Notes under the pieces: generated by a model
The model's input: only the letters and a program-made list of their open reading frames with translations
Databases searched by the model: none
Told to the model about the DNA's origin: nothing
Part shown: piece by piece, positions 50,124 through 60,046 of the stretch
How the letters are laid out: the number at the start of each line of letters is the position of its first letter
How positions within the stretch are numbered: position 1 is the stretch's first letter
NCBI GenBank assembly: GCA_049724395.1
Contig: JAUGWO010000020.1
Span: 116,078 to 180,077 of the forward strand
Direction of reading: 5' to 3'
DNA: 64,000 nucleotides
Origin: Spongospora subterranea f. sp. subterranea
Taxonomy: Eukaryota > Endomyxa: Phytomyxea > Phytomyxea > Plasmodiophorida
Translations under genes and position numbers: made by a program

Positions 50124-51001
50124 TTAGATTACAAGACGTAAACCCTTGGCCTTGGTGGTTTCAGTGTGAACTGACCATTCCATAGTGAATTGTGCAGGTG
50201 TTTCGCTTGAGCTAATAATTGCCTGTTTGATGGCCCAACCAAGGCACATTATTTTCTCTTTATCGTCGGAACTAAAGTGGGCATTATCAGACGGCGATAA
50301 AGATATCAGCCAGCGATCCTTATCTCTCACCATTTATTCCAGACTGCAATACGATCGGCGCCACGTCGTCGTGAGATGACAGCTCCACATATCTATGGCA
50401 TATCTGAGATAGAGCGACGCCAACCGCCACCAATTGATCATTCAGATACCTCGTCGCCATCAGAATCGACCGTCTCGCCGATCAGTCCAAGGATCAGATT
50501 CTCCCAATAGCTATCTAGCTGGGCCCGGTCGTTCTTCATGAAAACAATCTGAATGGCGACGCGATCAGATATATTCAAAGCGGTGTCTTTAACCCAGTAC
50601 CCTGTTTGATTGATATTGTCAATGATCCGATTAGCGCCAGGTGGAATAAACATTGATGGATTACCATTTCCCTCCGTTTGCGTTTTGTGGATCTTCCCAC
50701 ATAGGTTGAATACCATGTTTAAACAGCAGGTAATTGCTCTTGAAATCCAAACAGCTCGGCAGGATTGCATTCCGATAATATCTATTGAACCAATAAAGGT
50801 CATCATGTCAAAGAGCCATTTTATTCGGAGCGATTCCCGGTGAGATGGCGATAAATGGACCGACCTCCAGAACATCTCGACCGTGTCAAATGTGCCAACC
50901 TGCTGTAGATTCGACTCCCAGCTGGTGCCATTATTGGGCATGGAATGGAACCAGAGGGTCCACTGGTTCTGTAGCGGGTGCAATCCTGTGTCGTTATCCA
51001 T
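50124..51001 (-). CDS. eIF4E cap-binding translation factor (exon 3 boundary unresolved)
   Basis: Exons on the minus strand: 51001-50865, 50781-50665, ~50600-50450, 50392-50331, 50271-50124. The protein shows LHPLQNQWTLWFHSM, WESNLQQVGTFDTVEMFW, YLLFKHGIQPMWEDPQN, NGGKW, LDSYWENLILGLIGE, ICGAVISRRRGADRIAVW and a C-terminal WAIKQAIIS. The tryptophans that stack on m7G (in WTLWF and MWED) and the basic residues of RRRGADR are in place. eIF4E recruits capped mRNA to eIF4G. No acceptor in the expected phase joins NGGKW to the next exon, so this junction may hold a base error. Donors include GTAATC. FIP1 ends 287 bases upstream on the same strand. Confidence 0.9.
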
Positions 51002-51288
51002 CGATCGGATCCCGCCCCGTCGATCGGATTACTGGGGTGATGATCGTGTTGATAATGATCCTGATGAACCTGTCACTCCTCACGGATACCGAATACACTA
51101 TCGATATCGATCATCACACAAAACTCATCAAACAGTCCGACAGCTTTCGAAAGTGGTATATTAACCATTGCTTTACTCATAACAGAATTGATCAAATTAA
51201 GCAGGCGATGTGCTGGCAATCACCAAAGGATAGAAGGAGTTATGGAGAACTACCTGAGTTTATATCGATATGGAAAAGCAGAATGATA

Positions 51289-52636
51289 TTAGCGACGCCT
51301 TTTGGCATCGGAATGGGGATCCCTGGAAGGAGATCGCGTTCTCTTGTCCCGTTCTCGATGTGGCAGGTGTTGTGATCTGGATGCAGGAACGTCTCGACGT
51401 TCTGCTGATCGATATGTATCACGGGAATCCCGTCCGTCGCGACTCTCACGATGACCTCGCACATCACGATCACGAACTTCACGCGGGTCGCGAGCGTTCG
51501 GGTCCCGCGTCTCACGAACGTCTCGGAATTCGCGGGCATCCCGCGGTCGCTGTGGTTGACCATTCTATTTGGGACATTAGTGCACAAACGCCAGACGATT
51601 ACGAAGAAAACGGACTTCACGAGGTGTACGAGGTCTGGAATCTACCGGTTCAGGTTCCGCGAATCTTGATCCACCTCCAAGTTCGAGGACGTCTGCACTG
51701 ACAGCTTGTGGTGGACGATGCGCTGGAGGTACCGATGCCATTGGCGGAACGTTTCGTGGACGGCCATCTGGACCGGGTGGCCCAACACCAGCTAATGTTC
51801 TATCTGGGGCTCGAATGCGTTTAGGCTTTGTCACACTTAACCGCATTTGAACCTGACGTTGACAGTATGTCCTCCATGAATCTTCATCGAATCCTAGAAA
51901 TGACACATCATGGGATGAAACGATTCGTGCACAATCGTAGCCACCAGACCGTAATTGAACCAATCGCTAGGATCAGCCATGGCATGCTTCCAGGGCTTCT
52001 CGGGCAAGGCGTCGATATCAACATCATAAACAGTTGGGAATGTTATAATTCTGCCGCTGGTGTCAATCGGCGGTGGCATTTCCGGAATCAAATCGCCAAC
52101 AGCTCGCTGTTGTGCTATATCAGATCAATATACGCCGGGCAGAGCCATTTCGGACAACAAACTTTTTGGTTTAGGCTGATCAATGTCCTGCTTGATGGAA
52201 ACGGTCTCGTCTGATTTGGCAGGGACAACGGCTCCGTCTTGCGATTCGCTGCGAACGTATTTGTTGGGCGCCACACGAACAGTGGCCGGTTTGGAGGCGT
52301 CGGACGAGCCGATTAATACGATCTTGACATCCTGACCGCTTTCATCGTCACTTTCGTCTTCGGAAGATTCTCCCGAGGTTTCATCTTCCGACAAAACGGC
52401 CGGGCCACCATCCTCTGTTGCAACTGCATTAGATTGAGCAACGCAGAACAAGGACCTAATGAGAAACTAATCACCTTTCCTCTCAACATTCTCGGCTAGT
52501 TCTTTATCAATGTTAAGGATGGATTCGGGCTGATCGTTATCCTGTGGTATGGCCGCAGCGGGGTCTTGACGGCCATAAAGAGTCTCGAATAATACATCAT
52601 CCCCGTCACCGTCGTTTTCCACCACGATAGAATCTT
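51289..52636 (-). CDS. FIP1: FIP1-like polyadenylation factor subunit (5' end unresolved)
   Basis: Exons on the minus strand at 52636-52475, 52423-52163, 52114-51950, 51893-51616 and 51564-51289 chain in phase; a short 5' exon is missing. The N-terminal part is acidic (SEDETSGESSEDESDDE). The diagnostic FIP1 motif spans an intron: LPEKPWKHAMADPSDWFNYG then FDEDSWRTYCQRQ. A Pro-rich region follows, and the C-terminus is an RD/RE-rich tail (REVRDRDVRGHRESRDGRD) ending DAKRRR. FIP1 bridges poly(A) polymerase to CPSF and binds U-rich RNA in pre-mRNA 3'-end processing. Introns are 47-56 nt. Confidence 0.92.
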
Positions 52637-53280
52637 CTGCTTGTACAAAATTTCAAGATTCGAAAAAAAAATATTACATGTGAGAAACGATATCCCATAG
52701 ATAATAAAGTGGAGTCCGAGTCGATATTTGGCAAGAAAAACAATAACAGTATATGAGATATCTATCTGTACAAAAAAACTCTAATAGTCCCAAACTAAAT
52801 CGTAAAGTGATAGAAAAACTGAAATGTTATTACCGCTGTTAAGAAAATACGAATTTACTGGATAGAACAAGATATTATTGCACTATATAATGGTCCTTTG
52901 ATGGGGAACAACCAGCTGAAAACAACAATAACGCGTGTTTGAAAAAAAAACGTGGTGGATGATATTGATTTAAAGCTAACCGTAAAACTGTTGTAGTCCA
53001 GTCTGTGGTGTATGATTGGCTTGTTCAGAGAATATATGGTCTAGTGTAGGAGGAACAGATACGGCAGACGCCTCCTGTTCCTGTACATCAAAAACAGATC
53101 AATCAGGTAAAAGTGACGATAGTCGATAGTAAATAATATGACCATTGAAGCCCCGGTTTAACCCTGAATAATATATATATCGCCTCTGGCCCCAACCAAC
53201 CACCTTATCACCAAGACCTCGCTGATCGCCCTCTTTAGCAGTGAAGTTGATCCGCCACGGGATCCGCTGAGTGCCAGGGA
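52637..53280. other. Intergenic, AT-rich
   Basis: About 640 AT-rich bases between FIP1 and the minisatellite. It probably holds the FIP1 first exon and promoter. No other gene is seen. Confidence 0.4.
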
Positions 53281-53493
53281 GGGCGGTGGGTCAAGGGCGG
53301 TGGGCCAAGGGCGGTGGGCCAAGAGCGGTGGGCCAAGAGCGGTAGACCAAGGGCGGTGGGGCAAGGGAGGTAGACCAAGGGCGGTGGGCCAAGAGCGGTG
53401 GGCCAAGGGCGGTGGGCCAAGAGCGGTGGGCCAAGGGCGGTGGGCCAAGAGCGGTGGGCCAAGAGCGGTAGACCAAGGGCGGTGGGGCAAGGG
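53281..53493. repeat. 15-bp G-rich minisatellite (about 14 copies)
   Basis: A tandem array of the 15-base unit GGGCGGTGGGCCAAG with small variants (GAGCGGTAGACCAAG, GGGCGGTGGGGCAAG, GGGAGGTAGACCAAG). A two-unit variant pair (GAGCGGTAGACCAAG then GGGCGGTGGGGCAAG) recurs at about 53339 and 53466, suggesting a higher-order duplication. Because 15 is divisible by three, several frames on both strands stay open across it (WAKGGGPRAV-type repeats); I regard these as by-products. The G tracts could form quadruplexes. Confidence 0.9.
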
Positions 53494-53972
53494 CTAACAA
53501 CGGGGGCCAGATGGAGTAATAACCACCGCCATGATGGGTCAAGGGCTAACAGCGGAGGGAGATCTCTCTCCTGGGCCTGTACCAGTTTTAGTGAACCGCC
53601 ATATACACTGAGAAGATTGGTAAAAGACCCAGAATTTAAGTACTGAAGCGAGGTGAATTGCCATTTTTATGCAATGTCAAACAAAAGAAGAAAAAGAAAG
53701 CAGAGGAAGAAAAATCGTCGTTGAACATGGCGGGAGGCAATACAGGTCAAGCAGTTTTTGTTAATCAACTGGGACAATTCGTGGGGACCCTTCTACATCA
53801 TGCTCATGACTGTTCCTGACTTTCATTAACCAGTTCAAATCTGGTTCTGACCATGGATAACCGGGTTTTGCTCAGATTGGACTATGGTCTATGAGGGAGT
53901 TGATATTGTACGTTGCTGTCTATTGACGCTCGAATGGCGCCTGGGCTTATAACCTGATTCATTAATCAACGA

Positions 53973-54158
53973 TTGTTGTTGCGACTATGTGTCGACTATC
54001 GCGGCCTGAGCGGGCTCACAATCAAGAATAGATACCCGCTCCCTTTGGTCAACGAACTAATCAGCCGCCTTCGAGCCACCCTGGTATTCACTAAAATCGA
54101 TCTACGATCAGCATACAAATCTGGTTCGGATTCGTTAAGGCAGAAAATATACTTATAA
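53973..54158 (+). mobile_element. Ty3/gypsy reverse transcriptase fragment (fossil)
   Basis: A short plus-strand piece reads [20 protein letters not shown] and [11 protein letters not shown], the fingers/palm start of a Ty3/gypsy RT. Only this fragment of about 60 codons is recognisable. It is an old, heavily shortened remnant. Confidence 0.75.
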
Positions 54159-54369
54159 AAAAACGAACGTCAGCAGGCGAAAATGAACCGCATCACGTAC
54201 ATTGTTAATCCACAATCGGTGGCGGTCAGATTCACGAAGTTCTCTCATTCAGTTGATCATAATGAAACCAAACGGTTACAAGTTTGTAAACAACGGCGAG
54301 AGACAACATGGTCATCACCAGGTGCCTGTAGTCTGTTTGGTTTCTGCCAGGATATAGATGCTGTGTAGA

Positions 54370-56500
54370 GACGCTTCACGTGCCAAGCGCATTGCTCAGA
54401 AGCAGCCCCAAGGTTCTCGTGTTAAACTGCCTTGAACATTGGGACAGCTGTGAAAGTGTTAGTAGCAGTTTCCCAACTACGAATCGCTTCCTGAGAATGG
54501 TCAACGTCTCATTGATCAAATTGTTTAGGCGACCCGTCGACCACTTGTCGCTCCAATATTATAATGTCGTCATGATCTATTTTCGGGTAATAATAGCCAT
54601 TGAGGTACTTCGTTGCGTATCGGCTGTTGACGATAATACAATTCCACCCGCAACCATCAAAAGATTCGTTCCCCTTTTCCTATGCCATCAGACAAACCAT
54701 CCCATCGAATATCAACGAACTGCTCATGATGAGAACACAGTTTGATCTGCGATTTCCAGATTTAGTTCCTCCAACCATTCCTTCAGCTGTCCACAATTCT
54801 CAGTTGACCACTGGGTCGCCCTTTATCGCTTCACGTTTGCCGAGTTACGGTTCGGCACCTCTAGGTAGGATCACCATTCAACGTACTGGAAACGTTCCTA
54901 CAGTTATAAACGCTATAAACAGTTTTGACAGTTCGCCCCCAGCGATTTTGTACCAGAAAAGAGCATGAAAGCAAAATTTCTACATCTTGCTGAGTCAATT
55001 TTTGAGGATTAATGACCAGGAAAACCATGTTGATCATGTCCCATTCACGAAGTTTCACCACATTGTCTTTCCTAAGGCCACATCAGAGGCCGCCGAGGAT
55101 CTCCGAATTTTGATTAGCAAGTGCTTGTCCGATTCCGGATCAGGTTTCGGCCTGAACATGGGTCCTGAACCTGTCATCTCGCTAATAACACAAAGTGTGT
55201 ACCAACTTCTGATATTGTATATCAAGAACAAACTTCCCTCACTTGCTGATTTGAAAAAGGCTAAAAATCGGGGGGGGGGGTCCTCAAAATGCCTGGCTGT
55301 ACCGACACGAAAGTGACGCTATCTTAACAATGTATCCTCTTCATGCAGTCGAAATCAAGCAAATATTGCTCCATATCAGCAACGTGATCCGCTCCACAAG
55401 TCGTTATTATGTGCAGATTTTTTCTATGAACTTCTGTTTACAAGCGGATTTTGTATTATTGTCGCTATGCGGTATGGAGGAAGACGAAGCCATTCAATAC
55501 GTTGCCCCGGCCATCATGCGCTGGTTCATTTCTGACAAGCGATCCGGAAAATTATAAAATACTCAAAGGACTAACAATCTGTTTTTCTCTCTACCGTTTC
55601 ATTGAGAAGCGTCAAGCTGGGATCGTAAATGAAGCCACGTTCCAGCTCCAGCGCCTACCTGAATCTTTGAAAGTCAGTACTATTCCTCAAATCACAGAGA
55701 ATTCTCAAGCCCCTATTCCCAGAAAAAAATTACCTAATCCTCGAGCCAGAAATGATCGAAAAGCAAAGGCTACTCCTTTAGCCATGGCTATTCGGGATCA
55801 AGCCAAATCTATTCGGGAAAAACAGGCTTTCGGTCAAGTTAATACTAGTCGGAAAAAGTCAATTCCTCAAGTCAATACTGTCAGAACCAACGAGACTCCT
55901 TCGATGCCACACCGGCGATTTACCCTGTTCTATAACTGGCATTAATTCAATACAAAAGTACTTTGGCCATTTGAGGTGGTTGTTTTGAACAGCAACTTTT
56001 TACCGGGATCAGCCAATCCCCGATTTCGTTCAACAGTCGCGATAGGTAATGAATGGCCTGTCGGCCTTTATTGAGAATCGACGCATCTGGCTCGATGGCT
56101 TTCGGTCTACGTTGTTCTTACGACTGCAAAACGCGAGTATACAAATTAGTGGTCGACATTTGTATTTGAGCCATCGAAGCATACACCCAAAAGACGTTGA
56201 GAGGGATCTAAATATTTACGAAAGCGTTCTTCGATTCTGGCGACTTCTGTCTCAGTTTGCTGGATTCGATTTGACGATTAGTCATTGCATTGTGCCACTT
56301 CTATTCAATATTAATATTTCCTGCACACGTTCGCGTCAGATGATAAAGCCGAGGCCGACAGTTCTTCTATCATTGATCTTCTTTTTGAGAAGCCGCTTTA
56401 GCCTAATTACGATTCCTCAAGTTGCTGATTGATTCGGGACGCCGATTCAATCAAATCGTAGTCTGCAAATCGGTGCTGGCGTTAAAGGTTCCCGCTCAAA
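54370..56500 (+). other. Unresolved region, possibly a decayed LTR element
   Basis: Several plus-strand stretches read like protein but match nothing I recognise: FDLRFPDLVPPTIPSAVHN; FTKFHHIVFPKATSEAAEDL followed by ISLITQSVYQLLILYIKNKL; EAIQYVAPAIMRWFISDK; and a basic RKKLPNPRARNDRKAKA segment. At its right end LLIDSGRRFNQIVV…LALKVPAQ (about 56421-56496) resembles a retropepsin core. With RT debris just to the left, a Gag-protease fossil of an unfamiliar LTR family is the favoured reading. It is broken in several places. A 10-base G run lies near 55270. Confidence 0.4.
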
Positions 56501-56755
56501 CAAGAAAGACAGCAAACGCAAGCAAGACAGCATAGAGAACGCTAAGAAATTCGAGAACAAGCTGAAAAAGCACCAAGACGATCATTTTGCAGAAGAAAAA
56601 GAGCAGCAAGCTGGCCATGCTGAAAGCGCAAGGAATCAAGGTCAAGAACGATCCCAAGCTGAAGAAATCGCTGAAATCGCAAGAAATCAAGAAGCAGCAT
56701 AGCGCCAAGAAGTGGTCGAGTAGGAAGAGGGTTGAATCCAAGGAGAACAAGTGAA
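56433..56755 (+). pseudogene. SURF6/RRP14-like C-terminal fragment, one apparent +1 discontinuity
   Basis: The C-terminal SURF6 signature is clear: KLAMLKAQGIKVKNDPKL then SLKSQEIKK and SAKKWSSRKRVESKENK, ending at TGA 56755. Relatives read KALLKAEGVKVKDDPKLLKK. SURF6 proteins act in nucleolar ribosome biogenesis. Only about 107 residues are visible; the upstream part in the neighbouring frame is basic (SNKKDSKRKQDSIENAKKF). The two frames meet at an A run of five at 56596-56600, where four would join them. Because the rest of the gene is absent and retroelement debris adjoins it, I call it a fragment, but an intact gene with unseen 5' exons remains possible. Confidence 0.6.
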
Positions 56756-57127
56756 AGCCAAGGCGGTACGGGCGGCGATTGAGTCATAACAAACTTCATT
56801 GCACCCAGATGATATTCCTCCAGGGATTTAGCGAGTTATCGCCAATCTGCCATCGTTGTAGTTGAATGTTGCCCAATCCCATTGTGCAAGTATATTCCAC
56901 CAAACGGATCGAGCCGAATTCGTATGTATAAAAAAGCATTGGTGTTGTACAAAATTGTCATCGAGACGGGGGCTCTAGAAATTGCTCGAAACATCTTTCA
57001 TTAGTTGCGCTGATAACACGATTGGTGAGGCTCGCAGACAATCTGGTTCTGATAGCGTACTTTTATTGATTGATCAATGCTTTTCCACCATGGCTGATTG
57101 TTAGGAATACAGTATTCCATATATTCC
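56756..57127. other. Intergenic, left flank of the Harbinger element
   Basis: About 370 bases without a supported frame. A reading PDDIPPGI at the left end may be further retroelement debris. It ends with the TAA that became the target duplication. Confidence 0.35.
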
Positions 57128-57264
57128 TAAGGGTGTGTCTGGATGACGCATAATATCATGATAAAACTCCGTGTCACCCATGATTTATCCGAACCCCATG
57201 AGTTTGCCAAGATAGGGGTGTCTGGATGTCAAATATCAAGGACTTAAACCCACGGAATTATCAT

Positions 57265-57318
57265 GGGTTAAATATTGAGGTCCGCACCTCAATATTTAAC
57301 CCATGATATTATTCTAGA
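57265..57318. repeat. Left subterminal hairpin of the Harbinger element
   Basis: The arms ATCATGGGTTAAATATTGAGGT and its complement ACCTCAATATTTAACCCATGAT pair almost perfectly around a short CCGC-like loop. The ATCATGGGTT core reappears in two palindromes at the right end, so these are probably transposase or Myb-protein binding sites. Confidence 0.8.
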
Positions 57319-57332
57319 CTCCGTGGTTCATC

Positions 57333-58301
57333 ATGGGCGCTGATCGTGTTCGAGCCAGCTGGACAAACGACATGGACGAATGTTGGATCTCAGAAATGAT
57401 TCATCAAGCGAATGTTCTTGGCAAAAGGGCGCAATCTGGCTTCAAACGGGAGGCGTGGGATGCCGCCGTCAAAATTTTAAATAACAGGTTCCAAATCAAT
57501 TATGATCGGGAGCATGTAAAAACCCGTTCAATAACCGTACGTTCTGCATGGCTAGAATCGTGTTTTAGTATTAAATGGCAGTATCAGCTGAAAAGGGATT
57601 TTGATACAGTAAATAGAATCAAAAACCTGAGTGGGTTCGGATGGGATGACCGTCGGTATCTGGCGACAGCACCTACTCTTGTTTGGGAGGAATACATCGC
57701 CGTATGGTGTTGAAGGTCGTATCAGCAACCATATTTGATAACCATCGTTTAGGCACATCCGAGGTGTAAAAAATGGATGACAACATCCATGCCATTGTTC
57801 CCGTTACTTCAGCAACTGTTTGAAGACGTTATCGCAAACGGGGAATTCGCTTATTCTGCCGGCGCCAGAGCGTTATCGGATCAGGAGGATTCTATTTCCG
57901 CCGATGTTTCCGTAGATATTTCGTCTAACAGCAGTTCGGGCTCTTCTGCATCGGAGAAGCGAACCCCGACTCGAGAAATAATTATGACGTCTCCAGCCCC
58001 GACCATAAAAAAGCTTCAGACTCCAAAGTCTACATCCAGCGCGAACACATCCAAAAAACGTGTTGCTAAGAGCAAACAAAACGGGGCCATGGCTCTGGCG
58101 CAAGTAATGACCCAGGCAAATCTCTTGTCCCAGCAAGAGTTGGAGTTTTTCAAAACCAGCAATGTATTTCGGAAAGAAAACTCGGACACGGTTGATGCGC
58201 TGGCGATTGTTGATGAACTGGAGATGACAGATGAAGAGCGCCTAGATGCTTACGATGTGATCTGGCGGACGAAAAAAAGGCAACTCTGTTTACTCATATG
58301 A
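57333..58301 (+). CDS. Harbinger Myb/SANT-like DNA-binding protein
   Basis: Two exons, 57333-57701 and 57753-58301, join in phase across a 51-nt intron to give 305 residues. The N-terminal half is a Myb/SANT-like domain (WTNDMDECWISEMIHQ, FKREAWDAAVKILNNRF, LSGFGWDDRRYL, VWEEYIAAHPRCKKW). The middle is Ser/Thr-rich, and the C-terminal helix (LDAYDVIWRTKK) may contact the transposase. In this superfamily the Myb-like protein helps import the transposase and binds element ends. A second intron near 57515-57566 is possible but not needed to keep the frame. Confidence 0.88.
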
Positions 58302-58380
58302 AACCAGCGATGCGGCGCCTGTGGCTGTTTAGACAATTGAAGTGTATTTAAATTAGTCATTAATTTTTCTATTGTCGCCG

Positions 58381-59655
58381 TCAGTGTCGTGCTAAATAGC
58401 TTTGGTAATCCTTGAACATCGTTTCAGCAATTTCGGCCCGAAATGCTCGCGCCTCAGCACTGGCCTGGGCAGAACACGGTGACACGTTTTTAATTTTAGA
58501 TCGTTGAATGTCTAAGGCTAAAGCTTCTTGTTCAAAGGAATCATTGCGGCCGCCGTGCAATCGGATAAAATTATGAACTGTACACAGTGCAATTACGATA
58601 TCAACTTGAAATCGGTACGGGTATTGCATGGCGGCGACCAAAACAGGAAATCGATTTTTCAAAACTCCAAATATCCTCTCAATGCAATTGCGCAAACTTG
58701 CGTGCCTTAGGTTAAAAAGCTCTTCCTTAGTCTGTGGCCTACAACAAAAGTTGAGTCACGGTTCATACAAAGTTCTAGACGTTCTCACTTCTGTGTTCCT
58801 TGTCCCCATTCATGGAGATGATATCTCGTCCCTCTGTAGGGAGTTAGCATGTAAGGAGTCAGCGCAAAACCAGCATCTCCCAGGTCAAACTTTCCTTTAT
58901 CAACTCGGTAATCATTCACAAGAGCATTTTCAAGCAATTTGCCGTCCCCTGCCGTGCCCTCCCAGCCAGCCAAGACGTATGTAAATTGTAAATCAAAAGT
59001 GCAAGCGGCCAACACATTCTGCGTCAATCCTTTTCGGCCTCGGAACCGTTGAGCAACATTGGCGGGAACAAATACAGGTAAATGAGTACCATCTATGGCC
59101 ATCCGACAATTGTCAAAATAAGGGCTGAATTTGGGATTTTCAGATATTTCACAAGGAATCGCGGCATCTGCTTCCGGAAGCTTTATGTAAGTTGAGGCCA
59201 AAGCCACCAAAGCTCTGACGACTGCGTATAAATGCCTAGAATAAAAAATGAAATATTGCTCTGAAGATTTATGGCAAAAATTACCTAGTTATAGTCTCTC
59301 CCGAATGCTGAAATCTCTCCTGCATTTGCCTATTGGTTGCCCTTTGGCCCGCAAAATACAAGAACATGACTACCTGCTCTTCGGAGGAGACATTACGAGT
59401 GGGTTGTAGTAGCCCAGATTCAACCAGCTTGTCCACCAATAATCGAAAAACGACTCGATCCATACGAATAACATGTTTTCTTCTGTGAGGATTGCCGTTC
59501 AAAAGTTCTTCAACCTAGCCTGCCCCTTTTAAAATGGAGGTATGACTGGGCTGCTTGATCAGATATCTCCAGCAGTACCAGCTGAGAATTTGGCGAATTG
59601 CACTGTTGCGTTTTCGCCGGGCGACCAGTTGCCGTATTGCCAATTGCTGTGACAT
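58381..59655 (-). CDS. Harbinger DDE transposase with one in-frame TAG
   Basis: Exons 59655-59285, 59235-58789 and 58738-58381 join in phase, 391 codons, like HARBI1. Motifs: MSQQLAIRQLVARRKR, ELLNGNPHRRKHVIRMDR, ATNRQMQERFQHSGETITR, then DDE sites CRMAIDGTHLPV (first D), YVLAGWEGTAGDGKLLENAL (second D), GDAGFALTPYMLTPYRG, and LRHASLRNCIERIFGVLKNRF (E). The only defect is a TAG at 59515-59517, just before VEELLNGNP, where relatives usually have tryptophan, so a TGG-to-TAG change is likely. Introns are 49 and 50 nt with GTAATT and GTGAGA donors, matching host intron style. Confidence 0.92.
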
Positions 59656-59742
59656 CAACACAATTGCGAAATTCCAAAATTCCCGCCAAAATGCCTTGCG
59701 TCAGTCGTCAGGTTATGTCATCCAGACAGTACGAAACTCACG

Positions 59743-59810
59743 CAATATCATGGGTTAGGCTAACCCATGATAATGGTACCCTATATCATGGGTTTGGCAA
59801 ACCCATGATA
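59743..59810. repeat. Right subterminal palindromes of the Harbinger element
   Basis: Two consecutive palindromes, ATATCATGGGTTAGGCTAAC-type and ATATCATGGGTTTGGCAAAC-type, each continue into CCATGATA. They share the ATCATGGGTT core with the left hairpin and lie 30-100 bases inside the right terminal repeat. Confidence 0.8.
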
Positions 59811-59957
59811 TTGAGTTCCGCGGACATCCAGACAGGCCCTAACTCGCGCAGTTCAGACGCAGTTTTCGGACAAGAATTGACCAATGAAGGTCATTCTTGT
59901 CAACACCTCGCTCAGGCATCAATAAATCGATAGTTATATCAACTGCTCTGGCTTGGA

Positions 59958-60036
59958 CGGTACGTAAACCGAGAAGAGAGAAGTGACGGTACGTAAACCG
60001 AGAGGCGTCGCCTCTCGGTTTACGTACCGCCACTTC
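59958..60036. repeat. Large palindrome with an extra repeat copy before the Gag start
   Basis: A 21-base arm CGGTACGTAAACCGAGAGGCG (first 20: CGGTACGTAAACCGAGAGGC) at 59987-60007 is followed, after a single T, by its exact complement at 60009-60029. Extending outward with one mismatch gives a ~57-bp palindrome at 59980-60036. A third, direct copy of CGGTACGTAAACCGAGA lies at 59958-59974. It ends 10 bases before the Gag start codon of the Ty3/gypsy fossil. Confidence 0.9.
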
Positions 60037-60046
60037 GCCCCACAAC

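Larger units (their letters stand above)
57128..59842. mobile_element. PIF/Harbinger DNA transposon with TAA target-site duplication
   Basis: The element spans 57131-59839 (2,709 bp) flanked by TAA at 57128-57130 and 59840-59842, the 3-bp target duplication typical of this superfamily. Ends are inverted repeats: GGGTGTGTCTGGATG on the left and the complement of GGGCCTGTCTGGATG on the right. It carries the two genes expected of an autonomous copy, a Myb/SANT-like DNA-binding protein (plus strand) and a DDE transposase (minus strand), arranged convergently. Subterminal hairpins built on ATCATGGGTT lie at both ends. It looks young, with a single obvious lesion, an in-frame TAG in the transposase. 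Confidence 0.93.

Noticed and set aside
53158-53646. Open frames of 65-110 codons on both strands
   Set aside because: They are by-products of the 15-base minisatellite, whose unit length is a multiple of three.
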